DNA of 37,005 bases from Deltaproteobacteria bacterium (GTDB lineage Bacteria; Myxococcota_A; Polyangia; JAAYKL01): positions 1 through 37,005 of the forward strand of contig JAUXHN010000018.1 in assembly GCA_030621515.1 (NCBI GenBank), in the 5' to 3' direction. Below the pieces are notes generated by a model. The model searched no databases and had not been told where the DNA came from. It saw only the letters and a list, made by a program, of their open reading frames with translations. Positions within the stretch are counted from its first letter, which is position 1. Every line of letters starts with the position of its first letter. Positions 1-7,301 of the stretch are shown in pieces. A program made the translations under genes and the position numbers.

Positions 1-411
1 GATCCTTGCACGGTAACCGTTTTTTTTAGCGACATCATCTACGATGTAGACTGCTATTGTTGCTATGATCACTCGCTGACCGTCTTCGGAGTGGATACTT
101 CGGGAGAAGTGAACCTGACGGTGCAGCTGCACGACCTGACAGTGGATCTTTCGGCGGAGCCCGAGGGCATCCGCTGCAGGATAGAGGACGCCTCGATGAT
201 CGACTTGTGGGGATTCGGATGCGTGGGCGGCATCCTTCATAGTGACTGCGTGCCCGGCGTCACCGATTGTGGGGCGGGCTATTCGTGCGAGACCTACTCC
301 CCCTCATTTTCCGGTGGGATCTGCAAGCGCACATGTGCCGTCGACGGCGATTGCTTGCTGGATGTCTTCGAATGCGTGGGTAATCTCTGCGAGATCGTTG
401 AACCGCTCTAG
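1..411 (+). CDS. Cys-rich secreted protein, C-terminal part (5' truncated)
   Basis: Reading frame 1 is open from the first base of the window to a TAG at 409-411, so the true start lies upstream; a GTG at 91 is only an internal candidate. The visible 136 residues are strand-rich at first and then carry a Cys-rich tail (about 11 cysteines in the last 65 residues) with spacings such as CGAGYSC and CAVDGDCLLDVFEC. Such C-x-n-C modules are common in exported and surface proteins of Myxococcota-like bacteria and are presumably disulfide-bonded outside the cytoplasm. No catalytic motif is recognised and the function is unknown. It converges on imuB with 19 bp between the two stops. Confidence 0.65.
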   Translation, partial: DPCTVTVFFSDIIYDVDCYCCYDHSLTVFGVDTSGEVNLTVQLHDLTVDLSAEPEGIRCRIEDASMIDLWGFGCVGGILHSDCVPGVTDCGAGYSCETYSPSFSGGICKRTCAVDGDCLLDVFECVGNLCEIVEPL

Positions 412-430
412 AACAATACCTTCTACATTT

Positions 431-1936
431 CTACTCCACCTCCCCCTGCAGGAACCACCGGCGGCGCTTTTTGTCGTAGTAGACCCACAGGATCTTGCCG
501 CTCGCGGTTTGCGCGAAGTGGTACTCCCTTTGAATCTCCTTGTGCCACCATCCTCCCGAGATGATGTACGGACCCACGATATTGGACACTGGCTCGTGCT
601 CCAGGCCGCGCAGGTGGACCCCGTTGGGACCGGCCACCGGGCGAGCGTTCATCGGGACGGGGCGCGTGTAGATGCGGCGTACGAGGGTGAGGGCCCCCTT
701 CCGAGCACGGGCCTCCCCGTCCCTCCGGGTTTTTGGGGAGGAAGAAGAGCCCAGCTGTTCCCATCGGAACTGTGCCTCGGGCAGGTGGCCCTCGGTCAGC
801 ATGGCGCGCACCACCGAGTCGTGTCCGTACCGTGCCCGGATCCGTTCGAATGCCTTGTCGGCGGCGACGGGATCCCGTTTTCCATGATCGGAAAAGAGGC
901 GCAGTTGCTTTGGGGTGGCCTCCACCGTGCGCGCCGCCAGTGCCACCTCGATCACACCGGCCCGGAGCGTTATCGATTCGAGCCGCAGTCTGACCAGATT
1001 CGCGATCTGGAGTTCGTCGAGGGTCGGCGCGGCCGGCCGGATCCGCTCCACCACATCGCCGGCGTGATCGAGCGTCAGCTCCATCTCCAGTTCGGTTATC
1101 GCTTCCCCGCGGGCGGCGACCGCGCGGAGCATCGGGTTGAGCATTCGCTTGATGAGAAAACCGAGACGCTCGGAGTCGGTGTCCGGAAGGTCGAGCTGGG
1201 CGCGCTGGACGATCGGCTCTGTTACCGCATCGGGTTGGAGCGGCGTCCACAGGTTGCCGCTCGCCATCTCGTGGAGCCGATGTGTCCGTGCGCCGAAGCG
1301 CTCCATCAGGCCGGACGCGGGCAAGGCCAGGAGTTGCTCAACCGTGGTCACGCCGAGCTTGCCCAGATCGTTGCGAACGGTCGGGGGCAATCCCAGCATT
1401 GAGAGGGGTGTCATGCGCGCGGACGCAATCTCCTGCTCGGGGTTTTCCGAGACGATCTCACCACGTCCGTTGCGCGCCAGGGCGTACGTGCCGAACCTGG
1501 TGAACCCCACCGCCACGGTCGACTCGAAACCATTCTTTTTGAGCGAGTCGTTGATGGCCTTCGCCCACTTTTTGGGCGAGGAGTAAATTTTGCCCATGCC
1601 GGCCGCATTGAGCCAGAACACTCCCGGTTCGTCCACGGCGGCCTCGACATCCGGGGTGAATCGTCCGAGCCTTGTTTTGATAAGCCCGGTCACGTCATCG
1701 ATCGTCCGGATGGAGATGGTACCGGCGCAAAGATCGGGGCAAAGCGACAGGGCGGAAGCATAGCGCTGGCCGGGCAGGATGCCCGAGCGCCGGGCGATTT
1801 GGTTGATCTGCAGGATCTCTCCGAAGGGAGTGTCGTGGCTCACCACCGCCGTGGGGCAGCCGCTCCAGTCCCGGTGGTCGCCGACCAGAATCTGCAGCGC
1901 CAGCGAGGGAACATCAACGCAGGCCAGCCGGTTCAC
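431..1936 (-). CDS. imuB: ImuB-like inactive Y-family DNA polymerase
   Basis: 501 residues. The N-terminal half follows the Y-family polymerase fold (palm, fingers, thumb; for example CVDVPSLALQILVGD and GLPPTVRNDLGKLGVTTVEQLLALP, the latter a helix-hairpin-helix thumb), followed by a little-finger-like region and a long C-terminal extension. The metal-binding acidic residues of active polymerases are not conserved: the usual D-x-D near the start reads CVDVPS, and the usual S-x-DE reads VDEPGVFWLNAAG. That is typical of ImuB, a non-catalytic hub linking the beta clamp, ImuA and the error-prone polymerase DnaE2 in SOS mutagenesis. The ATG at 1936 lies inside the end of imuA (23-bp overlap), indicating translational coupling. 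It is the last gene of a lexA-imuA-imuB operon and no dnaE2 follows. Confidence 0.88.
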   Translation of the reverse strand: MNRLACVDVPSLALQILVGDHRDWSGCPTAVVSHDTPFGEILQINQIARRSGILPGQRYASALSLCPDLCAGTISIRTIDDVTGLIKTRLGRFTPDVEAAVDEPGVFWLNAAGMGKIYSSPKKWAKAINDSLKKNGFESTVAVGFTRFGTYALARNGRGEIVSENPEQEIASARMTPLSMLGLPPTVRNDLGKLGVTTVEQLLALPASGLMERFGARTHRLHEMASGNLWTPLQPDAVTEPIVQRAQLDLPDTDSERLGFLIKRMLNPMLRAVAARGEAITELEMELTLDHAGDVVERIRPAAPTLDELQIANLVRLRLESITLRAGVIEVALAARTVEATPKQLRLFSDHGKRDPVAADKAFERIRARYGHDSVVRAMLTEGHLPEAQFRWEQLGSSSSPKTRRDGEARARKGALTLVRRIYTRPVPMNARPVAGPNGVHLRGLEHEPVSNIVGPYIISGGWWHKEIQREYHFAQTASGKILWVYYDKKRRRWFLQGEVE

Positions 1937-2585
1937 GGCACGGTTCCGTGTGGCGCCAGTTCGCGGCCCAGAGCTTGTCCTTGATGATGCGTATCTCGAT
2001 TACCCCCCTGCGGTCCCCCCGGAAGATGGAGGAGGGCTTGCCCCCTCTCCTCGCCTCTGCGCGCAGGGATACCAGCGGGCCGAGCCTGCCGGAGTCGTGA
2101 GGATCGCCGGTGAGCAGGATGACGGCGGTGTCGTGTTTTTTTGCCAATCCCGCAAATCGTGCCGGAACTCCACTCCCGATACGGGCTCCTTTTCCGACCT
2201 TGCCAATGAGGTCCATCACCACCAATCCGAACGCGCCGGAACGGATCAAAGTGTCGGCCGCTCTGGGGATATCGTCGACGAGCGGCAGGCGGACCACGGG
2301 CATCGAGTCCAGGTCCACTCCTCCCTCGGCTGCGTCGGGCGGGAAGAAGCTCGAGTGTGTGGTTGTGATCCAGGCGGTGCTCTCGCCCTGTCGTTGAGCG
2401 TCACGTACCACTCCGAACGCCGCGGTGAGGCGGGCGGGCGCAGAGACTGATAAGATCTCCACGAGGCGGCCCGCGAGGGTGTCGCGTCCCCACCTTCTCT
2501 CCTTCTTTCGCTTGTGAGGGATGTCGCCTCGGCGCAGGTACCTGGCGGCGATCAGGTCGTCGAGCTTTGTCGCGACATCGGGCAC
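1914..2585 (-). CDS. imuA: ImuA-like RecA-related protein
   Basis: 223 residues with a RecA/ImuA-like core: LAGRLVEILSV (strand before the P-loop position), GESTAWITTTHSSFFPPDAA, then the Walker-B-like strand GAFGLVVMDLIG and a downstream VILLTGDPHDSGRLGPLVSLR segment. The P-loop is degenerate: where RecA has GPESSGKT, this protein has SVSAPARLT, so ATP binding is doubtful, as in many proteobacterial ImuA proteins. ImuA family members partner ImuB and DnaE2 in damage-induced mutagenesis. The start is a GTG at 2585, one base after the lexA stop codon, and the 3' end overlaps imuB by 23 bp, so the three genes form one tight unit. The family call rests on this context as much as on similarity. 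Confidence 0.8.
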   Translation of the reverse strand: MPDVATKLDDLIAARYLRRGDIPHKRKKERRWGRDTLAGRLVEILSVSAPARLTAAFGVVRDAQRQGESTAWITTTHSSFFPPDAAEGGVDLDSMPVVRLPLVDDIPRAADTLIRSGAFGLVVMDLIGKVGKGARIGSGVPARFAGLAKKHDTAVILLTGDPHDSGRLGPLVSLRAEARRGGKPSSIFRGDRRGVIEIRIIKDKLWAANWRHTEPCREPAGLR

Positions 2586-2586
2586 C

Positions 2587-3204
2587 CTATTTCTCCAGGT
2601 ATCGCCGCACCTCGATCACCTTGCCCAGCAGGGAGAGATCGCCTGCGGCGGGAACGATGGGTTCGAACGCGGGATTGGCCGGATGGAGCTCGACCCGTCG
2701 CCTGCTTTTTTTGAGGAGCTTGACCGTGGCCTCTCCGTCCACCAGGGCCACCACGATGTCTCCGGAGTCGGCGGTTGGCTGGCAGCGAACGATGACCACG
2801 TCCCCCGGGAGGATGCCCGCGTCGATCATGCTCTCGCCTGTGACCTTCAGAGCGAAGAGTTCGTCACCTGAGCCGGCGCTCTGCACGCCTATATACCCTC
2901 CGTCCGGATCCTCGATGGCCTCGGTGAGGGCGCCCGCCTGCACCTGGCCGAGTAACGGCACCGGTGCGAAGGGGGGCGTCAGGGGGGGGCCGGGGAGCCG
3001 ATATCCCCGCGAAACGCCGGGCTCCTTGGTGAGTTTGCCCTCCTCCACCAGGATCTCAAGATGTTCCCGGGCGGACTGGACCGACCGGAATTTGAAAGCC
3101 TCCTGAACTTCGCGTACGGTGGGCGGACGTCCGGCGATCAGCCGCTCGCGCATGAAACGCAGCACCTGTCGTCGCGTTTGCCCCGGTGGTGTTCTCGCCG
3201 CCAT
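2587..3204 (-). CDS. lexA: LexA SOS repressor
   Basis: 205 residues from the ATG at 3204. Residues 1-70 form a winged-helix DNA-binding domain (RPPTVREVQEAFKFRSVQSA), and residues 80-205 the S24 self-cleavage domain. Visible catalytic features are the Ala90-Gly91 cleavage site (QVQAGALTEA), Ser125 in GESMIDAG and Lys162 in EATVKLLKK. LexA represses DNA-damage genes and cleaves itself when stimulated by the RecA filament. A longer reading frame starts at 3249, but that ATG lies inside the predicted promoter and operator, so 3204 is preferred; an AAAGG lies about 14 nt upstream of it. It is the first gene of the lexA-imuA-imuB operon, implying autoregulation and SOS control of imuAB. Confidence 0.92.
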   Translation of the reverse strand: MAARTPPGQTRRQVLRFMRERLIAGRPPTVREVQEAFKFRSVQSAREHLEILVEEGKLTKEPGVSRGYRLPGPPLTPPFAPVPLLGQVQAGALTEAIEDPDGGYIGVQSAGSGDELFALKVTGESMIDAGILPGDVVIVRCQPTADSGDIVVALVDGEATVKLLKKSRRRVELHPANPAFEPIVPAAGDLSLLGKVIEVRRYLEK

Positions 3205-3239
3205 AATAAAAACAACAACCTTTCTTTTTGCTGTTTTAT

Positions 3240-3268
3240 TGCATACCATACAAATGTCTGGTAATCAA
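3240..3268 (-). promoter_or_regulatory. lexA promoter with candidate LexA box
   Basis: On the minus strand TTGATT (3268-3263) and TATGCA (3245-3240) are 17 bp apart, a plausible sigma-70-type promoter. The spacer is filled by an imperfect palindrome at 3244-3263, with arms TACCA and TGGTA and inner ACA/TGT matches (8 of 10 positions symmetric). An operator between -35 and -10 of lexA is the expected site for autorepression. The sequence is not an E. coli-type box, but LexA sites vary greatly among deltaproteobacteria. The operator role is inferred from position and symmetry. Confidence 0.5.
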
Positions 3269-3532
3269 TGCCGACCTTGCCGATTTTCTCCTTCCCGGAG
3301 AACCCGGTGTCGGGAGGAGGCCGCCGCTAGCCACGGCATTCAGAGCCCCTCCCGATATCGGAAAATTATGCGTGTCCAATTAAGGCATCTTCCGGCTTTC
3401 GTCCTCGCCCGCAACCTCGGCTTACCCAGCGTAATGCCTCGCCCGCGTACTGCGGGCGCGCACGAAATCTGCCCCAATTGGCCAAGCATGGTCGTGAAAT
3501 TTCATTTTCTCTCAAAAGCCGTCGCGTGATAT
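3269..3532. other. Intergenic region between lexA and the GT2 gene
   Basis: About 264 bp between divergent genes. The only clear structure is a short GC-rich hairpin at 3440-3458 (7-bp stem CGCCCGC/GCGGGCG, 5-nt loop) without a following T-run, so it is not a standard terminator. No convincing promoter for the downstream glycosyltransferase gene, no RNA gene and no ORF was recognised. Confidence 0.4.
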
Positions 3533-4303
3533 ATGGCTTCGATGTTCGACGGGAAGACAATCGCGGTGGTGGTGCCGGCGTACAACGAGGAGCGCCTCAT
3601 AGTTAAGGCCGTATCCCTGGTGCCGGATTATGTCGACCATGTGATAGTCGTCGACGATGCCAGCACGGACGACACCCGCGGCGCGCTTGCGAGCGGGGTG
3701 ACCAGGGAAGGGCTGGAGTACCTGCGTCACGAGTTCAATCTCGGAGTTGGCGGCGCCATCGTCACCGGGTACGCGCGCGGCCTCGAGATCGGAGCCGACG
3801 TGATCGCGGTCATGGCGGGGGACGCCCAGATGGATCCGGATGAGTTGCCGGTCCTGTTGAAGCCGGTAGTGAGAGGTGTCGCCGACTACGCAAAGGGAGA
3901 TCGACTCTCGTGGGTCGGGGTGTTTCGGGTGATGCCCCTGTTTCGATTCGTGGGAAATCACGTTCTGTCAGTGCTGACCAGGTTCACCTCCGGTTACAAA
4001 AACGTGCGCGACTCCCAGTGCGGGTACACGGCGGTGAGCGCCGCCGCCCTCGGTCGCCTCGACCTCGAAGATCTGTACGCCAGGTACGGGTTTCCCAATG
4101 ACATTCTGGCTCACCTCCATTCCGTGGGCGCCTCGCTGGCCCAGGTGACGGTCCGCCCCATCTACGAACAAGAATGCTCGGGCATCTCCTTGTTCACGGC
4201 CCTTGTTCGCGTTCCCATGGTGTTGTTGCGTTCCTTCCTGCGCCGCAGGCGACGCGAATCCCATAATCGTCGCAATCTGCTGGAGGCGGCCCGCCGGGCG
4301 TAG
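3533..4303 (+). CDS. Family 2 glycosyltransferase (dolichol-phosphate mannosyltransferase-like)
   Basis: 256 residues, GT-A fold glycosyltransferase family 2. The start of the fold reads IAVVVPAYNEERLI, followed by the nucleotide-sugar-binding VIVVDDASTDDT (Asp41/Asp42) and an acidic metal-site region MAGDAQMDPDEL (Asp97-Asp101). The later segment DSQCGYTAVSAAAL resembles polyprenyl-phosphate glycosyltransferases. A hydrophobic stretch near residues 225-238 is followed by an Arg-rich tail (FLRRRRRES), suggesting peripheral or weak membrane attachment. It probably transfers a sugar from an NDP-sugar to a lipid or glycan; the substrate cannot be read from the sequence. A second in-frame ATG lies 9 bp downstream. 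The next glycosyltransferase begins 3 bp after its stop, so the two are cotranscribed. Confidence 0.85.
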   Translation: MASMFDGKTIAVVVPAYNEERLIVKAVSLVPDYVDHVIVVDDASTDDTRGALASGVTREGLEYLRHEFNLGVGGAIVTGYARGLEIGADVIAVMAGDAQMDPDELPVLLKPVVRGVADYAKGDRLSWVGVFRVMPLFRFVGNHVLSVLTRFTSGYKNVRDSQCGYTAVSAAALGRLDLEDLYARYGFPNDILAHLHSVGASLAQVTVRPIYEQECSGISLFTALVRVPMVLLRSFLRRRRRESHNRRNLLEAARRA

Positions 4304-4306
4304 GAC

Positions 4307-5527
4307 ATGTCGACGTCGTCCTGCGCAGGCTTCATCACTACCTCGTTTCCCAGGTATCGGGGCGATCCGTCCGGTTCGTTCGTTCACGGGCTGGCCGCGG
4401 CGATGGTGGCCCGTGGGCATCGGGTGGAGGTCGTCGTTCCCCAACCTGACGGGCCGGACGATTGGAAGAGCGACGCGAGTTGGCTGCGCGGTGTTCGTGT
4501 GTTTTCCGCCGCGTACGTTCGACCCAGGAGATTTCAGCGGTTGTTTTTCAACGCCGGCGCGCCGGACAATCTCTTTGACATGCCCCGGTTGTGGGGGCTG
4601 GTTCCCCCCGCCATGGCGGGGCTCTACCTTGCCGCTCTGCGAAGATCCCGGCGATGGGACGGCGTGATCAGCCACTGGCTCGTGCCGAGCGCGCTGATCG
4701 CCGGTGGATTGCCCCTCGGGAAGAAGCGTCACCTGGCGACAGGTCACTCGGGAGACGTGCATATGATCCGGCGATCCCCCTTGAGGAATCTCCTGGCCCG
4801 CGCGGTGATCCGATCTGCGGACAGGGTGGGTTTTGTTTCGGAGCAACTCAGGAGCGAATTCGAAGATGCGCTCGGCCCCCGGCTTGCTGCGCAGAATTCG
4901 GAGCGGCTCATTATAACCCCGATGGGTGTGGATCCGGAGTGTCTTCAGAGTCGGCGGAACCGCGACGTTATCAGGGAGGAGCTGGGCCTGGATCGTTTCA
5001 CGGCACTCTTCCTCGGACGACTGGTTCCCATCAAGGGAGCGGATTTGTTGATCGAAGCGCTGGCAGGACTCCGGGAAATGCAGCTCGTAGTAGCGGGGGA
5101 CGGACCGCAACGGGAGCGACTGGAACGGGCGGCGTCAGCAAGAGGGGTGGACGCGCAATTTCTGGGGGAGGTGGATCAGGAGACGCGAGCGGATCTGTTT
5201 GCCGCGAGCGACGTGCTGGTTGTTCCGTCCCGTGAGTTTGGCGATGGACGCCACGAGGGAATCCCTCTGGTAGTGATCGAGGCGATGTCCGCCGGGTTGC
5301 CTGTTGTGGCGGCGGATACGGGTGCCATCGGTGAGATCGTGAAGGACGGGGAGACGGGCTTGCTCGCGCGTTCACACGAACAATCCGCGTTGTGCGATGC
5401 AATTTCTAAAATCGCGGCCGATGAAGCGCTCAGGCGAAGACTGAAATCCGCCGGACGGGCGGCTGTTCGCGACAGGAGCTGGGAAACACAGGTCGGTCTG
5501 TTCGAAGAACTCCTTTTCAATCCGTAG
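4307..5527 (+). CDS. Family 4 (GT-B) glycosyltransferase
   Basis: 406 residues with a two-domain GT-B layout. The N-terminal acceptor domain opens with SFPRYRGDPSGSFVHGLA, typical of GT4 enzymes. The C-terminal donor domain contains FLGRLVPIKGADLLIEAL, LVVAGDGPQRERLE and the E-x7-E motif region HEGIPLVVIEAMSAG followed by LPVVAADTGAIGEIV. GT4 enzymes are retaining transferases that add sugars to lipid-linked glycans, exopolysaccharide or LPS. It starts 3 bp after the GT2 gene, and the pair probably act in one surface-glycan pathway. No other glycan genes are nearby, so the product is unknown. It is full length for the family. Confidence 0.88.
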   Translation: MSTSSCAGFITTSFPRYRGDPSGSFVHGLAAAMVARGHRVEVVVPQPDGPDDWKSDASWLRGVRVFSAAYVRPRRFQRLFFNAGAPDNLFDMPRLWGLVPPAMAGLYLAALRRSRRWDGVISHWLVPSALIAGGLPLGKKRHLATGHSGDVHMIRRSPLRNLLARAVIRSADRVGFVSEQLRSEFEDALGPRLAAQNSERLIITPMGVDPECLQSRRNRDVIREELGLDRFTALFLGRLVPIKGADLLIEALAGLREMQLVVAGDGPQRERLERAASARGVDAQFLGEVDQETRADLFAASDVLVVPSREFGDGRHEGIPLVVIEAMSAGLPVVAADTGAIGEIVKDGETGLLARSHEQSALCDAISKIAADEALRRRLKSAGRAAVRDRSWETQVGLFEELLFNP

Positions 5528-5536
5528 AACCTGCCC

Positions 5537-5565
5537 TTGACTTATAGTCAGTTCAACCTTAGATA
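5537..5565 (+). promoter_or_regulatory. Candidate promoter for the 5650-7298 gene set
   Basis: TTGACT (5537-5542), a 17-bp spacer and TAGATA (5560-5565) lie just after the GT4 stop codon. The -35 is good and the -10 is weak (3 of 6). It would place the REP-like hairpin at 5589-5609 in the 5' leader. Confidence 0.3.
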
Positions 5566-5583
5566 AGGGCGGCTCGCCATCAT

Positions 5584-5619
5584 CTTCCCCTTCCCCTTGC
5601 AGGGGAAGGCCGGGATGGG
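5584..5619 (+). repeat. REP-like palindromic repeat, copy 1
   Basis: A 36-bp element containing a perfect 9-bp stem (CCTTCCCCT / AGGGGAAGG, 5589-5609) with a 3-nt loop, followed by CCGGGATGGG. An inverted copy with one mismatch, in the loop, is at 26824-26859. The layout resembles intergenic REP-type elements. It lies 30 bp upstream of the ATG of a small gene. Confidence 0.7.
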
Positions 5620-5649
5620 GTTAGTGTGCCCGAACGGAGGAGAAATACC

Positions 5650-5859
5650 ATGGATCCCAGAGAATGGCTTTTCGACAAGCGGGTCATCAGGCGTAACCTG
5701 GAGAAGGGCGTGCTCACCTGGAAGTCTTATAAGGAATACATGAAGTCCACGCCCAACCTCGTGAACGAGTATGAGGTGATCGACCTCGAAGCCAAGGATG
5801 ACGAGGAAGCGGACGACCCGGAGGAGGCGGAAGCTGCCGAGAAGATCGCCGAGGAATAG
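5650..5859 (+). CDS. Small acidic protein of unknown function
   Basis: 69 residues from the ATG at 5650, which has a strong ribosome-binding site GGAGGAG 7 nt upstream. The N-terminal half (DPREWLFDKRVIRRNLEKG, then WKSYKEYMKSTPNL) is basic and amphipathic with the look of a folded helical domain. The C-terminal third is almost entirely Asp/Glu/Ala (residues about 46-69). No family is recognised. It precedes the DUF1844 gene by 13 bp and lies in the same short operon as the DegP-like protease. It may be a cytoplasmic protein-binding or nucleic-acid-mimicking factor, but nothing in the sequence settles this. The strong ribosome-binding site and tight spacing support it being real. Confidence 0.72.
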   Translation: MDPREWLFDKRVIRRNLEKGVLTWKSYKEYMKSTPNLVNEYEVIDLEAKDDEEADDPEEAEAAEKIAEE

Positions 5860-5872
5860 AGGGGGGTTTTAG

Positions 5873-6205
5873 ATGGGCGAAGATCAGGAAAAAAAGAATC
5901 CGACGCCGGACAGCGAAGAAAAATCCGATCCGGAAGTGCCCATAGACTTCACTACTTTCATTCTGTCATTGAGTTCGTCTGCGGCCTTCCATCTGGGCCT
6001 CGCTCCCCATCCCGAGCAGAAGGACTGCTGCACCAACCTGACCATGGCGAGGCAGACCATCGATATCCTGTCCGTTTTGCAGGACAAGACAAAAGGAAAT
6101 CTGACCGGCGAGGAAGAGCGGTTGATGTCGGAGATTCTCTACAACCTGCGGCTGGCCTTCGTCGAGATTTCGCAAAAGTGTGGATGTTCGGAAAGTGCTC
6201 AATAG
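5873..6205 (+). CDS. DUF1844 family protein
   Basis: 110 residues. An acidic, charged N-terminal tail (residues 1-24) precedes the conserved DUF1844 core: IDFTTFILSLSSSAAFHLG, then LTMARQTIDILSVLQDKTKG and LTGEEERLMSEILYNLRLAF. The family is widespread in deltaproteobacteria, Acidobacteria and relatives; its biochemical role is unknown. Two Cys pairs (DCCTN and CGCSES) might bind metal, but that is speculative. A GGGGG tract precedes the ATG. Its 3' end overlaps the protease reading frame by up to 26 bp, so translation of the two is likely coupled. Confidence 0.85.
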   Translation: MGEDQEKKNPTPDSEEKSDPEVPIDFTTFILSLSSSAAFHLGLAPHPEQKDCCTNLTMARQTIDILSVLQDKTKGNLTGEEERLMSEILYNLRLAFVEISQKCGCSESAQ

Positions 6206-7298
6206 GTCATTCCTTTATATTGTAGTTGTTCTCGTTCTGGCGGGGTGCCGTCCCGTCGAGGAGAAGCAACCCGCGCCGGAGTCGTCCGGCGGCGGCGGGA
6301 CCACGGTGAAGGTGGTGTACCCCAACGTGCCTGGCTCCTTTGTGTCCACGGCCAAGAAGGTCAGGCCTTCGGTGGTCAACGTTTTCACCGCCCAGATCGT
6401 CAGGGACCGTCCGCGAACGGGACTGCACGGGTTCGAGGAGTTGTTCGGATTGCCCCAGCGGGAGAGGATCCAGCGCTCCCTGGGGTCGGGTTTCATAATC
6501 GACGCCCAGGGGTTTGTGCTGACCAACTACCATGTAGTGCGCGGCGCCAGCGAGATCCTGATCCAGCTGGAGGACGGGCGCGAGGTGCCGGCGGTTCCCG
6601 TGGGCGCAGACGCCGGGATTGACGTGGCCCTGTTGCACGTACAGGAAACAGATCTCTCCCCGGTGAAGCTCGGGAATTCACAGGAGCTCGAGGTGGGCGA
6701 GTGGGTGGTGGCCATCGGCAACCCGTTCGGTCTTTCGCACACGGTGACCGCGGGAATCGTCAGCGCGGTGGGACGGGATTATCGCGATATGGGCATGGGC
6801 CAGCGGGGTTACCAGAACTTCATCCAGACTGACGCTTCCATCAATCCTGGTAACTCGGGTGGTCCGCTGGTCAACGTGGCGGGCGAGGTGGTCGGCATGA
6901 ATACATCCATTGCGGCGGCGGGTCAGGGGATCGGCTTCGCGGTTCCCATAAACATGATCAAGATGATCCTCCCCCAGCTCAAGCGGACCGGTCGGGTGGT
7001 GCCCGCGTGGATAGGGGTCGGTATTCGCGACCTGGACGCGCAGGCCAAAACGAAGACCGGGGCTGCGTTCGGGGTGATGGTGACCGAGGTGTACGACAAG
7101 GGTCCCGCCGCCGTGGGAGGAATGAGAGCGGGAGATGTCATCCTCCGTTTCAACGGCGTGACGGTACAGGATGCCACCGAGCTTGCCTGGATGACGAACA
7201 CCGCCGGGGTCGGTCGCACGATCGCCATCCAGATCCTGCGGGACGGCCGCCAGATGGAAGTCAAACTCCAGGTTCACGCCAATCCTTTTTCCAGATGA
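6180..7298 (+). CDS. DegP/HtrA-family serine protease, lipoprotein
   Basis: 372 residues from a GTG at 6180; a second in-frame GTG at 6195 has a slightly better upstream purine tract. The N-terminus is a lipoprotein signal with lipobox VLAGC (Cys23 in the longer form). The trypsin-like domain spans about residues 60-265 with the catalytic triad His118 (TNYHVV), Asp148 (AGIDVALL) and Ser226 (PGNSGGPL). One PDZ domain follows (about 275-365), so it resembles single-PDZ DegS-type proteases more than two-PDZ DegP. It presumably degrades or senses misfolded envelope proteins from a membrane-anchored periplasmic position. It is the last gene after DUF1844 and converges on folC with only 3 bp between the stops. 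Confidence 0.9.
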   Translation: MDVRKVLNRSFLYIVVVLVLAGCRPVEEKQPAPESSGGGGTTVKVVYPNVPGSFVSTAKKVRPSVVNVFTAQIVRDRPRTGLHGFEELFGLPQRERIQRSLGSGFIIDAQGFVLTNYHVVRGASEILIQLEDGREVPAVPVGADAGIDVALLHVQETDLSPVKLGNSQELEVGEWVVAIGNPFGLSHTVTAGIVSAVGRDYRDMGMGQRGYQNFIQTDASINPGNSGGPLVNVAGEVVGMNTSIAAAGQGIGFAVPINMIKMILPQLKRTGRVVPAWIGVGIRDLDAQAKTKTGAAFGVMVTEVYDKGPAAVGGMRAGDVILRFNGVTVQDATELAWMTNTAGVGRTIAIQILRDGRQMEVKLQVHANPFSR

Positions 7299-7301
7299 TG
7301 C

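Noticed and set aside
242-1402. Long open frame on the plus strand opposite imuB
   Set aside because: It is antisense to a well-recognised imuB gene, has Arg/His/Pro-rich composition and no family resemblance; a high-GC shadow.
3205-3249. Longer LexA start at 3249
   Set aside because: That ATG lies within the predicted promoter/operator; the family normally begins close to the winged-helix domain, as with the ATG at 3204.
3968-5110. 380-codon open frame on the minus strand across both glycosyltransferase genes
   Set aside because: It spans two confident genes on the other strand and has no recognisable domain.
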